Of a stretch of 44,822 nt of DNA, positions 25,805 through 34,825 are shown piece by piece. The DNA comes from Candidatus Sulfopaludibacter sp. SbA4. Its GTDB lineage: Bacteria > Acidobacteriota > Terriglobia > Bryobacterales > Bryobacteraceae. The DNA is taken from NCBI GenBank assembly GCA_900290305.1, contig OMOG01000118.1, positions 1-44,822 on the forward strand, given 5' to 3'. The translations under genes were made by a program, and so were the position numbers. Each line of letters starts with the position of its first letter. Position 1 is the stretch's first letter. The notes beneath the pieces were generated by a model. It saw only the letters and a list, made by a program, of their open reading frames with translations. It made no database searches and was not told where the DNA came from.

Positions 25805-27414
25805 GAATCGGAATCGGTTTACTGGCGATGGCGTCGCTGGCCATGGCACAGGCCCCCAAGGGCGACAATTGTACGCCGCCGCCCAGCGCGCTCGCGCCCA
25901 CGCTGCCGGCCAGGCTGATGGAGGGCATGGGCATGGTGCACCTGGCGATCACCACCGTGAGCCCCGAGGCGCAGAAGTTCTTCGACCAGGGGCTGGCGCA
26001 GATGCATTCCTTCTGGGCGCGCGAGGCCGAGCGCTCCTTCCTGCAAGCGGCGGCGCTAGATCCGCAGGCGCCCATGCCGCAATGGGGCGTCGCCATGGTG
26101 GCGGCGGGCGATTGGCGTCCGCGCTTCCAGATCGACCTGCTGACCCAGGTGAACGGGCGGCAGGTACCGCCCGCCACGTCGCGCGCGCGCACCGCGGCGC
26201 AGAAGGCCGTGGATCTGAGCCAGGTTCCGGGCAAGGCGACCGACCTCGAGAAGCTGTACATAGCAGCCGTGGCCGCGCGGCGCGACGCCAACGCCAAAGA
26301 CGGCGACGAGGCCTTCGTCAAAGGGACGCGGGCGTTGCTGGCGAAGTATCCGGACGAGGTGGAGGCGCAGCTCGAACTGGCCCTCATGATCATGCGCGGC
26401 TTCTCGCTGCCCGATAAGAAGCCCAATGCGCCGGGCACCACGGAAGCGGTCGCCATTCTGCGCGGCCTGCTGCCGAAGGTCCCGGACCATCCCGGGTTGC
26501 ACCACTACATCATCCACGGATTTGAAGGCGCGCCGTTCGCCAAGGAGGCCTGGCCGAGCTGCGAGAAGTACGCGCAGCTCGTGCCCAATATTCCACACGC
26601 CCTCCACATGCCCGGCCACATCTACTCGCAGACCGGCCGGTGGGACGATGCGGCCAAGGCCTTTGCCAGCGCGGCCGTAAACGAGCGCGGCTACATGAAG
26701 CAGGACAAGCTGTACGGCGACGGCCACCACGGGCACAACGTGCACTATCTCGCGACGGCCTACTCCTTCGAGGGCCGCTACGACGACGCGGTGGAGGCGG
26801 CCAAGGAGCTGCTGGGCTTCAAGGAGAATCCGCGGCAGGCTTCGTCTCCCGACCTGATGACCGGAGCGATGGCGCAGGGCTGGTTCGCCATGATGCGCAC
26901 GCTGGTGCAGTTCGAAAAGTGGGACGACATCCTGGGTGGCCAGATGCTGCCGGACTACACCAAGCCGCGGCAGGAGGCCTGGCGGCATTGGGCGCGCGCC
27001 CTGGCCTACGCCAACCAAGGCAACGCCCAATCGGCGCAGGAAGAGTCGCGCCAGTTCGAGCAGGCCATGACCGACTTCCGCAGCAAGACGCAGCGTCCGG
27101 AGCCGCCGGAGCTGCAGGTGGCACGCCAGGAGCTGGCCGGGCATCTGGATGTCGCCGAGGGGCGCGTCGATAAGGGTCTCAAACAACTGGAAGCGGCGTC
27201 CAAGGCCGAGCGGAAGCTCACGTACACGGAGCCGCCGTACTATCCGCGCCCCGTGGCGGAGGCCATGGGCCACGCGGCTTTGCGGAATCACAAGCCCGCG
27301 GTGGCCGAGAAGGGCTTCCGCATCGCGCTGGAGCAGTATCCTTCGGACGCACACGCCGAGACCGGTCTGAAGGCGGCGCTGCAATTGAAGAATACGGTGC
27401 TGGCTGCGCGATAA
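25801..27414 (+). CDS. Secreted TPR protein
   Basis: 537 residues. Signal peptide MRIGIGLLAMASLAMAQAPK. The mature protein begins with a TPR-like block (KFFDQGLAQMHSFWAREAER SFL, split by helix turns) and continues with TPR units near 260-290 (HIYSQTGRWDDAAKAFASAA), 310-335 (YLATAYSFEGRYDDAVEAAK) and 370-410, plus a C-terminal unit. His-rich stretches (HHYIIHGFEG; HGHNVHY) resemble those of similar proteins often linked with SCO genes. Role unknown, probably interaction or assembly in the periplasm. Coupled to the SCO gene by ATGA overlap; a copper-related job is inferred from that linkage only. Confidence 0.88.
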   Translation: MRIGIGLLAMASLAMAQAPKGDNCTPPPSALAPTLPARLMEGMGMVHLAITTVSPEAQKFFDQGLAQMHSFWAREAERSFLQAAALDPQAPMPQWGVAMVAAGDWRPRFQIDLLTQVNGRQVPPATSRARTAAQKAVDLSQVPGKATDLEKLYIAAVAARRDANAKDGDEAFVKGTRALLAKYPDEVEAQLELALMIMRGFSLPDKKPNAPGTTEAVAILRGLLPKVPDHPGLHHYIIHGFEGAPFAKEAWPSCEKYAQLVPNIPHALHMPGHIYSQTGRWDDAAKAFASAAVNERGYMKQDKLYGDGHHGHNVHYLATAYSFEGRYDDAVEAAKELLGFKENPRQASSPDLMTGAMAQGWFAMMRTLVQFEKWDDILGGQMLPDYTKPRQEAWRHWARALAYANQGNAQSAQEESRQFEQAMTDFRSKTQRPEPPELQVARQELAGHLDVAEGRVDKGLKQLEAASKAERKLTYTEPPYYPRPVAEAMGHAALRNHKPAVAEKGFRIALEQYPSDAHAETGLKAALQLKNTVLAAR

Positions 27415-27436
27415 CCGGGTGCTACACTGCGGTGTC

Positions 27437-28567
27437 ATGCGGACATCATTCTCGATGCTGCCGGCATTCGCGTTGACGTGCCTGGCAGCGGTCGCCGGAG
27501 CCCCGCGAAAACCCGACGTCACGACCCTGATGTACCTGGTGAACCGGCCGGATTCGATTGCCAGTTTCCAAGCCCACGCGGACAAGATTTCGATTGTCGC
27601 GCCGCAGACCTTCTCCATGGACGCGCAGGGATTCGTGCTCGGAGAGGTGCCCGCGGAGGTGCTGCGGATTGCCAAGGAAAAGCACGTGGCGGTGACGCCC
27701 CTGGTGGTGAACCGCGGGTTCAACCAGCCGCTGATGCACACCGTGCTGGATGCGCCGGAATCGCGGGCGCGGGCGATTCGCTACCTGGTCTACTATGCGC
27801 TGCGCGACGGTTACCTGGGGTTCCAGTTCGACTACGAGAACATTCACTACACCTACCGCGACAAGTTCACCGTCTTCTTCAAAGAAGCGGCGCGCGAGTT
27901 CCACAGGCACAATCTGCAACTGAGCGCCGCGGTGGTGGGACGGCTGAACGATACGCGCAACACCAACAGCCCCGGCGGATACGACAACTGGAGCGGCGTC
28001 TACGACTACCAGGAGATGGGCAAGTACGCCGACTTCATCAGCGTGATGGCCTATGCCGAGCACGGCGCGACCGCCGACCCGGGGCCGGTGGCGGGATTCC
28101 CTTGGGTCAAGACGATCTCGGAGTACTCGGCGTCGACCATGCCGGCGAGAAAGATTTCGTTGGGCGTGCCGTTCTATGCCATGCGTTGGGAGGCTGCGGA
28201 TGGGCCCGGAAAATGGCGCGGCCGCTCGGCGAGATACAGCGATGCGGCCGCGGCGATGAAGACCGCCGAAGCAATGTGGGACGAGACCGAGCACTCGCCG
28301 CACCTCTCGTTCGACAACGATGGCCGGCGGACGGAGCTGTGGTTCGAGGACGCGCGCAGCCTGCAGGCCAAAATGCAACTGGCCTACGAAATGGGCTTCC
28401 GGGGAATCTCGGCGTGGGTGCTGGGGCAGGAAGACCCGGGGTTCTGGGAGTCGCTGGACGCGTGGCAGGTGCGGCATCCGCGGAGCCGGCTGGCATCGGG
28501 CCCGCTGGAGCAGCGGTCGAAGAGAGCGGCCCGGGCGCTGGGGGCGAAGGCGGGGAAGATCACGTAG
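27437..28567 (+). CDS. Secreted GH18-like glycosidase
   Basis: 376 residues from the ATG at 27437 (an in-frame ATG at 27419 adds six residues but delays the signal peptide). Signal peptide MRTSFSMLPAFALTCLAAVA. A TIM barrel of the glycoside hydrolase 18 type follows: YLGFQFDYENI carries the D-x-E catalytic pair at the end of strand 4, FISVMAYAEHG is strand 6, ISLGVPFYAMRW strand 7, and GFRGISAWVLGQEDP strand 8. The form is closest to the spore-germination/YaaH branch acting on N-acetylglucosamine linkages in peptidoglycan or chitin-like substrates. It follows the TPR gene by 22 bp and is likely in the same operon, though its function is not obviously related. Confidence 0.88.
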   Translation: MRTSFSMLPAFALTCLAAVAGAPRKPDVTTLMYLVNRPDSIASFQAHADKISIVAPQTFSMDAQGFVLGEVPAEVLRIAKEKHVAVTPLVVNRGFNQPLMHTVLDAPESRARAIRYLVYYALRDGYLGFQFDYENIHYTYRDKFTVFFKEAAREFHRHNLQLSAAVVGRLNDTRNTNSPGGYDNWSGVYDYQEMGKYADFISVMAYAEHGATADPGPVAGFPWVKTISEYSASTMPARKISLGVPFYAMRWEAADGPGKWRGRSARYSDAAAAMKTAEAMWDETEHSPHLSFDNDGRRTELWFEDARSLQAKMQLAYEMGFRGISAWVLGQEDPGFWESLDAWQVRHPRSRLASGPLEQRSKRAARALGAKAGKIT

Positions 28568-28570
28568 GTT

Positions 28571-28603
28571 GGCAGGCGCTTCCGCCCGGCGAAAGCGCCT
28601 GCC
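28571..28603. repeat. Strong intergenic hairpin after the GH18 gene
   Basis: GGCAGGCGCTTCCGCC (28571-28586) pairs with GGCGAAAGCGCCTGCC (28588-28603) with one mismatch. There is no U-tract, so it is a palindromic repeat or a rho-dependent/convergent barrier rather than a classical terminator. It lies between two convergent genes. Confidence 0.7.
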
Positions 28604-28633
28604 CCCACCTTGATGCGCGACACATCGGCAGAG

Positions 28634-28673
28634 GGCCGGTTAAAAACCGGCCGCAGGATGAAATCCTGCCCCA
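28634..28673 (+). repeat. Double-hairpin intergenic repeat, copy B (family R2)
   Basis: GGCCGGTT-AAA-AACCGGCC (28634-28652) directly followed by GCAGGAT-GAA-ATCCTGC (28653-28669) and CCCAC. Compared with copy A at 22369-22408, the second stem and the CCCAC end are conserved while the first stem differs but keeps full pairing. Confidence 0.8.
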
Positions 28674-28706
28674 CTGACTGGCGACACGCCTGCCCCTCCA
28701 AACTCG

Positions 28707-31211
28707 CTACTTCAGGCCGTCGACCAGCACCAGACGTGAGTAAGTGCGATTCAGGGCGTAGGCCCACGCGCGGCCGTCGGGCGTCACGGCGAAGGAACCG
28801 ATGGTGACGTCCGGCCGGCCCGAGTCGAACTCCTTCCAGGGAGTGCGTTGGCCGCTTTCGATATCGAAGCGGTCCACGGTGAGTTTGGGCCCCGCCGGCC
28901 GGCCGACGTATAGTCCACGATTGTCCGCCGTCCAGCCGTAGACGGCGCCGCGAAGTCCGGGAAGCGGCGACGGAGCGGCGCCATCGACTTCGGCCCAGCT
29001 CCATTTGCCGAGGAAATCCGAGAAGAGGATCCGCGTGCCGTCGGGAGAAGCGTACAGTTGCGCCGGTTCGCCCTCCAGTTCCAGCTTGAGCTTCTGTTTG
29101 GCGCCGCTCGACGGATCGAAGAGGAAGAACAAGTGGAAGCTGGGTCCGCGGCTTTTCTCATGGCCCACCACCAGCCACTGCTCCCCGCGCCACGCCAGAA
29201 TCTCCGGCAGCTCAATACCCGGCACCTCCACGTTCCTCTCCTGCCCCGGACCGGTGGGTATCAGAACAAATCCCAAAGATCTGCGGAAGACCTGTACCCA
29301 CTTGCCGTCCGGAGAAATGGATCGGGGAGAGCCCTTGCCCAGAAGCACCGGCGCCGAGCCATCGGACCGTTTGAGGTACGTCTCGTAATCCGAGACCGGA
29401 CGGCTACCCAAAATGAGAGAAGAGCCATCGGGCGAAAAGGACTTTGGGGTTGCGCCCATGGCGATCTCCACCTCGCGGCTGCCATCCGGAGGCATGAAAC
29501 GGGCGCTCTGATCGTTCCATCGGAGGGTCAGGAGGACGGCGCCATTGGCAGAAATCCCGCACGGACCGATCTCGCCCGGCAGACGGGCGATGAGCCGCTG
29601 CCGCCCGTTACCCGAGTAAGCCACCAGCGCGGAGGGATCGCTGCCATCCACCGGCGACATCCAGACCTCGCGCTCGTCCGGAGACCAGACGGCGCCCATG
29701 TCCCAGATGCCGTGACCCTGGGTCTCATAGAACTTTTCCACGTGCCCCGAGCGATCCACGGCAAGCACCTGAGGGGCGTCGTGATTAACGAGGTGGAAGG
29801 AACTGCGGCCGCTTTGGGGCGCGAGTGCAACTCCCACCAGGAGTAGGTCGCTCTCGAAAATGACGTGTCCGGGAGGAAACTCGATCTGGTATTTATTGCC
29901 GGCGTGGCGCACCACCTGGAGGGATTCTCCGTCGCCCGACCAGTTCGCGTCGAGGACGTCTTCGGCCACCGCGCGCGGAGCGACGTCGGCCAGCGGTGTG
30001 CGATAGAGGGTGCTCCCTACAACGAACGCCAGCTCGCCACGAGCGGAAAGCGACCTCGGCCGGGCGCCCGCGGGGAGGGCTAGCATGTGCGGTGGGGCGC
30101 CTTCGGTCTGCTGTCGGAAGACGGCAGGCTTGCCATCGAAAATGGCTACGTACACGACGATCTTGCCATCGGGATGGAGCACTGCCGAAGAGATCCGCTC
30201 ACCCGCTGTGTCAATCACGCGGTATCGGGGAGGCGGATTCACGCCCGGGCCCAGCCATCGCGCCGCGCCGAAACCGAGGGCTCCCGCGGCGGCCACTCCG
30301 CCGGCCCAGAGCGCGGTTCGCCGGGTGGGCTTGGGCGTGACCTCAGGTGTCGTTGGAGCGGCGGGAATCTGCGCGGTGGCCGATGTACCAGTGACCGATT
30401 CCAGCGCGAAGGCCAGGTCGGCGGCGCTCTGGAATCGGCGCGACGGCTCCTTTTCGAGACAGCGCCGGACGATACGATCGAGCGAGGGCGAGAGCTCGCC
30501 CTCGATGGGCGGCGGATCTTCCTTGAGAATTCCGCTCATCACATCCACAGCGGAGACGCCCGGGAACGGATGCTTGCCGGAGGCCAGTTCGTAAAGCACG
30601 GTGCCCAGGCTGAAGATGTCGGAGCGGGGATCGAGCGGCTGGCCGCGAGCCTGCTCCGGCGACATGTATCCCACGGTCCCCATCACCATCCCCGGCTCGG
30701 TCTGCGGAGACATGGTCTGGGTGGCGCCGGAGGCGTCGCGCGTCTCCACCACCTTGGCCAGACCAAAATCCAGAATCTTCGCGCGCCCGTCGCGAGCCAC
30801 CAGGATATTCTCCGGCTTCAGGTCGCGATGCACGATCCCCGCCGCGTGGGCCGCGGCCAGTCCGCCCGAAATCTGCGCCGCCACGTCGAGCAGCTTCCGC
30901 AGGCCGAACTTCGCGTCGCGCAGCGATTCGCCCTCCACCAGCTCGGTGACGATGTAGGACACGCCGCGGTCTTCGCCCACATCGTAGATCGCGACGATAT
31001 TGGGATGGTTGAGCGCGGCGACGGCGCGCGCTTCCAGCTCGAAGCGCTGGCGGCGCGAGGGGTCGTCCGCGACTTGATGCGGCAGGATCTTGAGCGCTAC
31101 GTCGCGGCCCAGGCGGGTATCGCGCGCGCGGTAGACTTCGCCCATCCCACCCGCGCCGAGCGGCGCCAGGATCTCGTAGGGGCCGAAGCGGGTTCCCGTA
31201 CTGAGCGGCAT
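28707..31211 (-). CDS. Ser/Thr protein kinase with C-terminal beta-propeller sensor
   Basis: 834 residues from the ATG at 31211; a TTG at 31226 would add five. Kinase domain at about 8-265: GAGGMGEVY glycine loop, VALKI (Lys), HRDLKPENI catalytic loop, DFGLAK, and GYMSPEQARG in place of APE. All catalytic residues are intact. A linker leads to one TM helix (ALWAGGVAAAGALGFGAARW, about 305-325). The remaining 500 residues are beta-rich with repeating WSPDEREVW, FSPDGSSLILG and SPDGKWVQVF units, a TolB/WD40-like propeller outside the membrane. This PknB-like plan (cytoplasmic kinase, extracytoplasmic sensor) is abundant in Acidobacteria. The ligand and substrates are unknown. It is divergent from a small secreted protein gene. 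Confidence 0.95.
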   Translation of the reverse strand: MPLSTGTRFGPYEILAPLGAGGMGEVYRARDTRLGRDVALKILPHQVADDPSRRQRFELEARAVAALNHPNIVAIYDVGEDRGVSYIVTELVEGESLRDAKFGLRKLLDVAAQISGGLAAAHAAGIVHRDLKPENILVARDGRAKILDFGLAKVVETRDASGATQTMSPQTEPGMVMGTVGYMSPEQARGQPLDPRSDIFSLGTVLYELASGKHPFPGVSAVDVMSGILKEDPPPIEGELSPSLDRIVRRCLEKEPSRRFQSAADLAFALESVTGTSATAQIPAAPTTPEVTPKPTRRTALWAGGVAAAGALGFGAARWLGPGVNPPPRYRVIDTAGERISSAVLHPDGKIVVYVAIFDGKPAVFRQQTEGAPPHMLALPAGARPRSLSARGELAFVVGSTLYRTPLADVAPRAVAEDVLDANWSGDGESLQVVRHAGNKYQIEFPPGHVIFESDLLLVGVALAPQSGRSSFHLVNHDAPQVLAVDRSGHVEKFYETQGHGIWDMGAVWSPDEREVWMSPVDGSDPSALVAYSGNGRQRLIARLPGEIGPCGISANGAVLLTLRWNDQSARFMPPDGSREVEIAMGATPKSFSPDGSSLILGSRPVSDYETYLKRSDGSAPVLLGKGSPRSISPDGKWVQVFRRSLGFVLIPTGPGQERNVEVPGIELPEILAWRGEQWLVVGHEKSRGPSFHLFFLFDPSSGAKQKLKLELEGEPAQLYASPDGTRILFSDFLGKWSWAEVDGAAPSPLPGLRGAVYGWTADNRGLYVGRPAGPKLTVDRFDIESGQRTPWKEFDSGRPDVTIGSFAVTPDGRAWAYALNRTYSRLVLVDGLK

Positions 31212-31256
31212 AGTGTGAACGGACAATATACCACTGCAGGTGCTAAAATGCCCTGC

Positions 31257-31625
31257 ATGAAACGCACGTTCACTCTTTTGGCTTTGATGGGACTCCTGAC
31301 CACGCTACTGTTTTGCGCCGACGCCACGGGCAAATGGAAGGGATCGTTCGACGCCGGCGGGACGACCCGCGAGATCACCTTCGACCTGAAGGCCAGCGGC
31401 GACGCATTGACCGGTAAGATCGCCGGCATGCCGGAGAACACGTCGGAGATCAAGGATGGCAAGATCCAGGGCGACAACGTCTCCTTCTGGTTCACGACGG
31501 AATACCAGGGCAATCCGATCAAACTGGTGTGCAAGGGACAGCTTGCGGGCGACGAGATCAAGTTCACCATGGGCCTGGAAGACGGCCAGTGGAGCACGGA
31601 GTTCGTGGCGAAGAAGGGGTCGTAG
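31257..31625 (+). CDS. Small secreted beta-rich protein
   Basis: 122 residues from the ATG at 31257 (ATG at 31248 is also in frame). MKRTFTLLALMGLLTTLLFC is a signal peptide; the Cys near its end is not in a clear lipobox. The mature part alternates short strands (GKWKGSFDAGGTTREITFDL; GDALTGKIAG; EIKDGKIQGDNVSFWF), which suggests a small beta-barrel like lipocalin-type domains. Similar proteins of unknown function are common in Acidobacteria. It starts 45 bp from the divergent kinase gene, so the two may share a control region. The segment 31626-32100 downstream holds no gene, only the R1 and R4 repeats. Confidence 0.75.
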   Translation: MKRTFTLLALMGLLTTLLFCADATGKWKGSFDAGGTTREITFDLKASGDALTGKIAGMPENTSEIKDGKIQGDNVSFWFTTEYQGNPIKLVCKGQLAGDEIKFTMGLEDGQWSTEFVAKKGS

Positions 31626-31707
31626 TACGCCGTTTCGCAAAGAGGGCCGCGCATTCTTCCGCCACCGACAAGCATCGACACGAGCGGGGGGGGCGATCCC
31701 GGCGCCG

Positions 31708-31896
31708 GGAGCGTCTCCGGCGGTAGAGACTTCGTGGGGGTCGAGGAGCGCCGGCTGAAGCCGGCGGCAGCCAGGATTGGCTGCCCCGCAGAGCAGCAGG
31801 AGGGCCGCAACCATACGATTGAGTCAGCAGGCGGGGCCCCTGCCAAAAAAATCTTCTCAAGGAGGAAAGAAATGGAGGTGTTGTAGTACAAGTCCT
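31708..31896 (-). repeat. Dispersed intergenic repeat, copy B (family R1)
   Basis: Reverse-complement counterpart of 981-1204. It contains the same hairpin (GCCGGCT-GA-AGCCGGC, 31750-31765), the CTCCGGCGG end, and the AGGAGGAAAGAAATGGAG block. It lies in a 475-bp gene-free stretch between convergent genes. No coding capacity beyond peptide-like open frames shared with copy A. Confidence 0.8.
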
Positions 31897-32052
31897 GCGA
31901 CACGGAATGGACAACTTGCAAGGGGGTTTCCGGAGAGAAAACCAAGAGGAAGTCAAAACCTGAGGTACTCGGAGGAGGCGGAGAGCACTGAGAAAACCAA
32001 GCTTTGCGGCGCGGAAGATTCTGCCGATCTTGGCAAGAATTCAACTCAGGCA

Positions 32053-32083
32053 CTCACGGTCGGGGAAGAGCCGCGACCGTGAG
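32053..32083. repeat. Hairpin related to family R4
   Basis: CTCACGGTCG (32053-32062) pairs perfectly with CGACCGTGAG (32074-32083). The loop and right arm (GAGCCGCGACCGTGAGG) match the right arm of the inverted repeat at 24943-24962 at most positions. It ends 17 bp before the stop of the tetraheme cytochrome gene and could terminate it or the converging gene. Confidence 0.7.
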
Positions 32084-32100
32084 GAGACAGGAGACAGAAT

Positions 32101-33321
32101 CTACTGACGCTCCGCATCGTTCAGGAAACTGATGAGGTCGCCGATGTCGCCGGCTTCGAGAGTGGGCCAGCCGATTCCCAACTGCTCGGAGCGCGCCTTC
32201 ATCGCCGGTCCGTGGCGCCACAGCGCGCTGGCCAGCGATACCGTGGTGAAAGCATCGGCTCCGCCGGCACGCAGCGGCGGGGCTTCGCGTGTGCCTCCGG
32301 CTTTCGGCCCGTGGCAGCGGGCGCAGCCGCGCTCCCCGAAAACCTTCTCGCCGAGGAAGGACGAGCCCGACGGCTCGTAATACCGCAAGCTGACGAGGAA
32401 TTGCAGGATGTCCTGGATCTCGCTGCCCTCCATGATGGGGATCGGGGTGGCCGACGCGCGGCCCGACTCCAACATGGCCGGAGCGTGGTTCCAGAGGACT
32501 GCGGCGAACTCCGCGGTGTGGTTCGGCAGGGCGCGGTCCGGTCCCAGTTCCGGACCGCTGCGGCCGCCTTTCCCGCCTACCGAATGACATTGGATGCACT
32601 TCGCCTGGAATGCCTGCCAGCCTCGCTCCGCGGCGCCGCGCAGTGCGGCCGCGTCATCACCGGGGTGATGCCCCGCAGGCGCACCCTTGCTCACGTAGGC
32701 GATCAGGTCGTTCATCTCCTGGCCCTGGAACTGGGGCCATTTGCCCAGCTCGCTGGTAACCGGCTCGACCATGGAGTGGGCGTGGTTCCACATGGAGCGC
32801 ATCCAGGCGGCCGCGTCCCGGGAAGACGCCGCATGGACGAGGTCGGGAGCCGGGTGGCTGCCCGAAGGCTGCGCGGAGTGGCAGTGGTTGCACCCCTTGG
32901 CCGCGAACACACGCTCGCCGGCGGCGGCATCGCCCGCCGGATCGGCGGTGGCCGCCTGGTAGAGGTACGCCAGGACGTGGGCCATCTCCTCCTGGTTGAG
33001 GTCCGGTGGTTTGGAGCCCCCCATCTGGCGCAACATGCCGGGAGAGTGGTTCCACATGCCAGCAGCCAACCATGCCATGGCGGGCTTGCCCATGCGAATC
33101 CGCCCGAGATCCGGCGCGATGCGGCCTCCGGAGCCGTTCACGGCATGGCAGATGGAGCAGTGCTTGTCGCCATAGAACAACGCGGCGCCTTTCTCCGGTA
33201 TGCCGATCACGTAAAGCGCATGCCGCGGAGCCGAGGGCCGGTGCTCCGCGGTCACAATAGCCACCAGAGCGGCCGTCGCCGCCAAAGCCGCGACCACCAG
33301 GAGAACGAGTTGTTTGCGCAT
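32101..33321 (-). CDS. Tetraheme c-type cytochrome (four tandem domains)
   Basis: 406 residues from the ATG at 33321 (33336 is an in-frame alternative). The N-terminus MRKQLVLLVVAALAATAALV is a signal peptide or anchor. Four CxxCH motifs at C55 (CSICH), C144 (CNHCH), C242 (CIQCH) and C333 (CARCH), each beginning a domain of about 90-100 residues. Each is followed 34-35 residues later by a W-N/R-H-x-P/H-x-M motif (MWNHSPGM, MWNHAHSM, LWNHAPAM, LWRHGPAM), whose Met is a good candidate for the distal heme ligand. Each domain ends in a DL-x-x-FL/YL helix, as in mono-heme cytochrome c. A periplasmic electron carrier is inferred. It lies downstream of the two-component genes and has a close paralog at 36195-37433. 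Confidence 0.93.
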   Translation of the reverse strand: MRKQLVLLVVAALAATAALVAIVTAEHRPSAPRHALYVIGIPEKGAALFYGDKHCSICHAVNGSGGRIAPDLGRIRMGKPAMAWLAAGMWNHSPGMLRQMGGSKPPDLNQEEMAHVLAYLYQAATADPAGDAAAGERVFAAKGCNHCHSAQPSGSHPAPDLVHAASSRDAAAWMRSMWNHAHSMVEPVTSELGKWPQFQGQEMNDLIAYVSKGAPAGHHPGDDAAALRGAAERGWQAFQAKCIQCHSVGGKGGRSGPELGPDRALPNHTAEFAAVLWNHAPAMLESGRASATPIPIMEGSEIQDILQFLVSLRYYEPSGSSFLGEKVFGERGCARCHGPKAGGTREAPPLRAGGADAFTTVSLASALWRHGPAMKARSEQLGIGWPTLEAGDIGDLISFLNDAERQ

Positions 33322-33454
33322 ATTCAGCGAAGCCATGCGGGGTGCACTTGCACGTGGGGCACCAACGAAAACCAGGGGTTGGGGGTTAGGGATTGGGGGT
33401 TGGGGGCTCGCTACGCTCGCATTGTTTTGCGACACTGTACGACTATCGGACGAA

Positions 33455-34825
33455 TCAGACCTGATATTGCCGCATCTTGCGGTAGAGCGTATCGCGGGAG
33501 ATGCCGAGCATCGAAGCAGCCTTGGTCCGGTTGCCCGCGGATACCCGCAGCGCCTGCTGGATGGTCAGCCTTTCCATCTGCTCCATGGAAAACGCTTCGC
33601 CCAGGTGCGCGGGGCCGGGCGGAGCGGCGCCGGCGCCCAGCAACGGCTTGAGGTTCTTATCGGTGATGACCTGGGGGTTGTCGGCGGAGACCGCGGAGGC
33701 GCTCTCCACCAGGTTCTCCAGCTCGCGAACGTTGCCCGGGAACGAATAGCCGAGCAGCAACTCGAGCGCCGTGCGCGAAAGCGATATCTCGCGGCCATAT
33801 CGCCGCGAAAGCCGGCCGGCGAAGTGCTGCGCGAGCACCAGAACATCTTCGGGACGCGTGCGCAGCGGGGGCACTTCCACGACGATGGTGGCGATCCGGA
33901 AATACAGGTCCTCGCGCAGCAGAGTCGACCGCAGCTCAGTGAGAGTGCGGTTGGTCGCCGCCACCACCCGCACATCGATGGGCACCGAATGCGTGCTTCC
34001 CACCGGGCGCAGCTCGTGCTCTTGCAAGACCCGCAGCAGCTTCACCTGGACCTCTTTCGGCATCTCGCCGATCTCGTCCAGGAAAACGGTTCCGCCGGAT
34101 GCCGCCGTGAAGATTCCGGGCGCGTCGGCATAGGCGCCGGTGAAGGCGCCCTTGCGCACGCCGAACAGCTCGCTCTCCACGAGCTCGCGCGGCAGGGCGC
34201 CGCTGTTCACCGCCACGAACGGCATGCGCGCCCGCGGGCTGGCGGCGTGGATGGCGCGCGCCAGCATCTCCTTGCCGGTCCCGGTTTCGCCGAGCAGCAA
34301 CACCGAAGCATCGGTGGCGGCCGCCATGCGGGCGCGGTCCAGCACCCGCTCCATGGCCGGCGAGAGGCTGACGATGTTCTCAAAACTGGGGTGCCGCTCC
34401 ATCTGCTTTTCGAGCTGGTCCACGCGCTCGCGCAGCTCGATCACCTCCATCAGGCGGGCGATCTTTTTGCGGATGGCCTCGTAGTCGAAGGGCTTGGTGA
34501 CGTAGTCTTCGGCGCCCCGCTTGATGGCATCCACGGCGGTCTCGATGGTTCCGTAGCCGGTCATGATGACCACCGTGAGATCGGGGTTGCGGCGGCGCAA
34601 TTCGTCGGTGAGCGCCAGGCCGTCCATCACGGGCATGATGAGATCAACCAGGGCCAGCGAGATGCGCGGATTGGCGGTCTGGACAGCCAGCGCTTCGGCC
34701 GGCGAGAGAGCCACCTCCACGCCGTAGCCTTCGCGCACCAGAAAGTCCTTCAGGGTGGAAGCGAGACTGGCGTCGTCATCCACCACCAGGATCGCGGGTC
34801 CGCGCGTTTCGGTTCCGGTCTTCAC
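33455..34825 (-). CDS. NtrC-family sigma-54-dependent response regulator
   Basis: 456 residues. Receiver domain 11-125 with phosphoacceptor D61 (ALVDLIMPVMDG), acidic pocket VVDDD, Thr in IMTGYG and Lys in VTKPFD. The AAA+ domain (about 155-385) has Walker A GETGTGKE, the sigma-54 contact loop GAFTGA, Walker B GGTVFLDEIGE and FRIATIVVEVPPLRTRPEDV. The C-terminal Fis-type HTH is GNRTKAASMLGISRDTLYRK. It therefore activates sigma-54 promoters after phosphorylation. The start overlaps the stop of the sensor kinase gene by 4 bp. A matching -24/-12 promoter candidate precedes the electron-transfer operon 2.9 kb away, and the flanking cytochrome genes are also possible targets. Confidence 0.97.
   Translation of the reverse strand: MKTGTETRGPAILVVDDDASLASTLKDFLVREGYGVEVALSPAEALAVQTANPRISLALVDLIMPVMDGLALTDELRRRNPDLTVVIMTGYGTIETAVDAIKRGAEDYVTKPFDYEAIRKKIARLMEVIELRERVDQLEKQMERHPSFENIVSLSPAMERVLDRARMAAATDASVLLLGETGTGKEMLARAIHAASPRARMPFVAVNSGALPRELVESELFGVRKGAFTGAYADAPGIFTAASGGTVFLDEIGEMPKEVQVKLLRVLQEHELRPVGSTHSVPIDVRVVAATNRTLTELRSTLLREDLYFRIATIVVEVPPLRTRPEDVLVLAQHFAGRLSRRYGREISLSRTALELLLGYSFPGNVRELENLVESASAVSADNPQVITDKNLKPLLGAGAAPPGPAHLGEAFSMEQMERLTIQQALRVSAGNRTKAASMLGISRDTLYRKMRQYQV

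Noticed and set aside
31097-32053. A 318-codon minus-strand ORF through the R1 repeat
   Set aside because: Antisense to the small secreted protein gene and made of repeat sequence.
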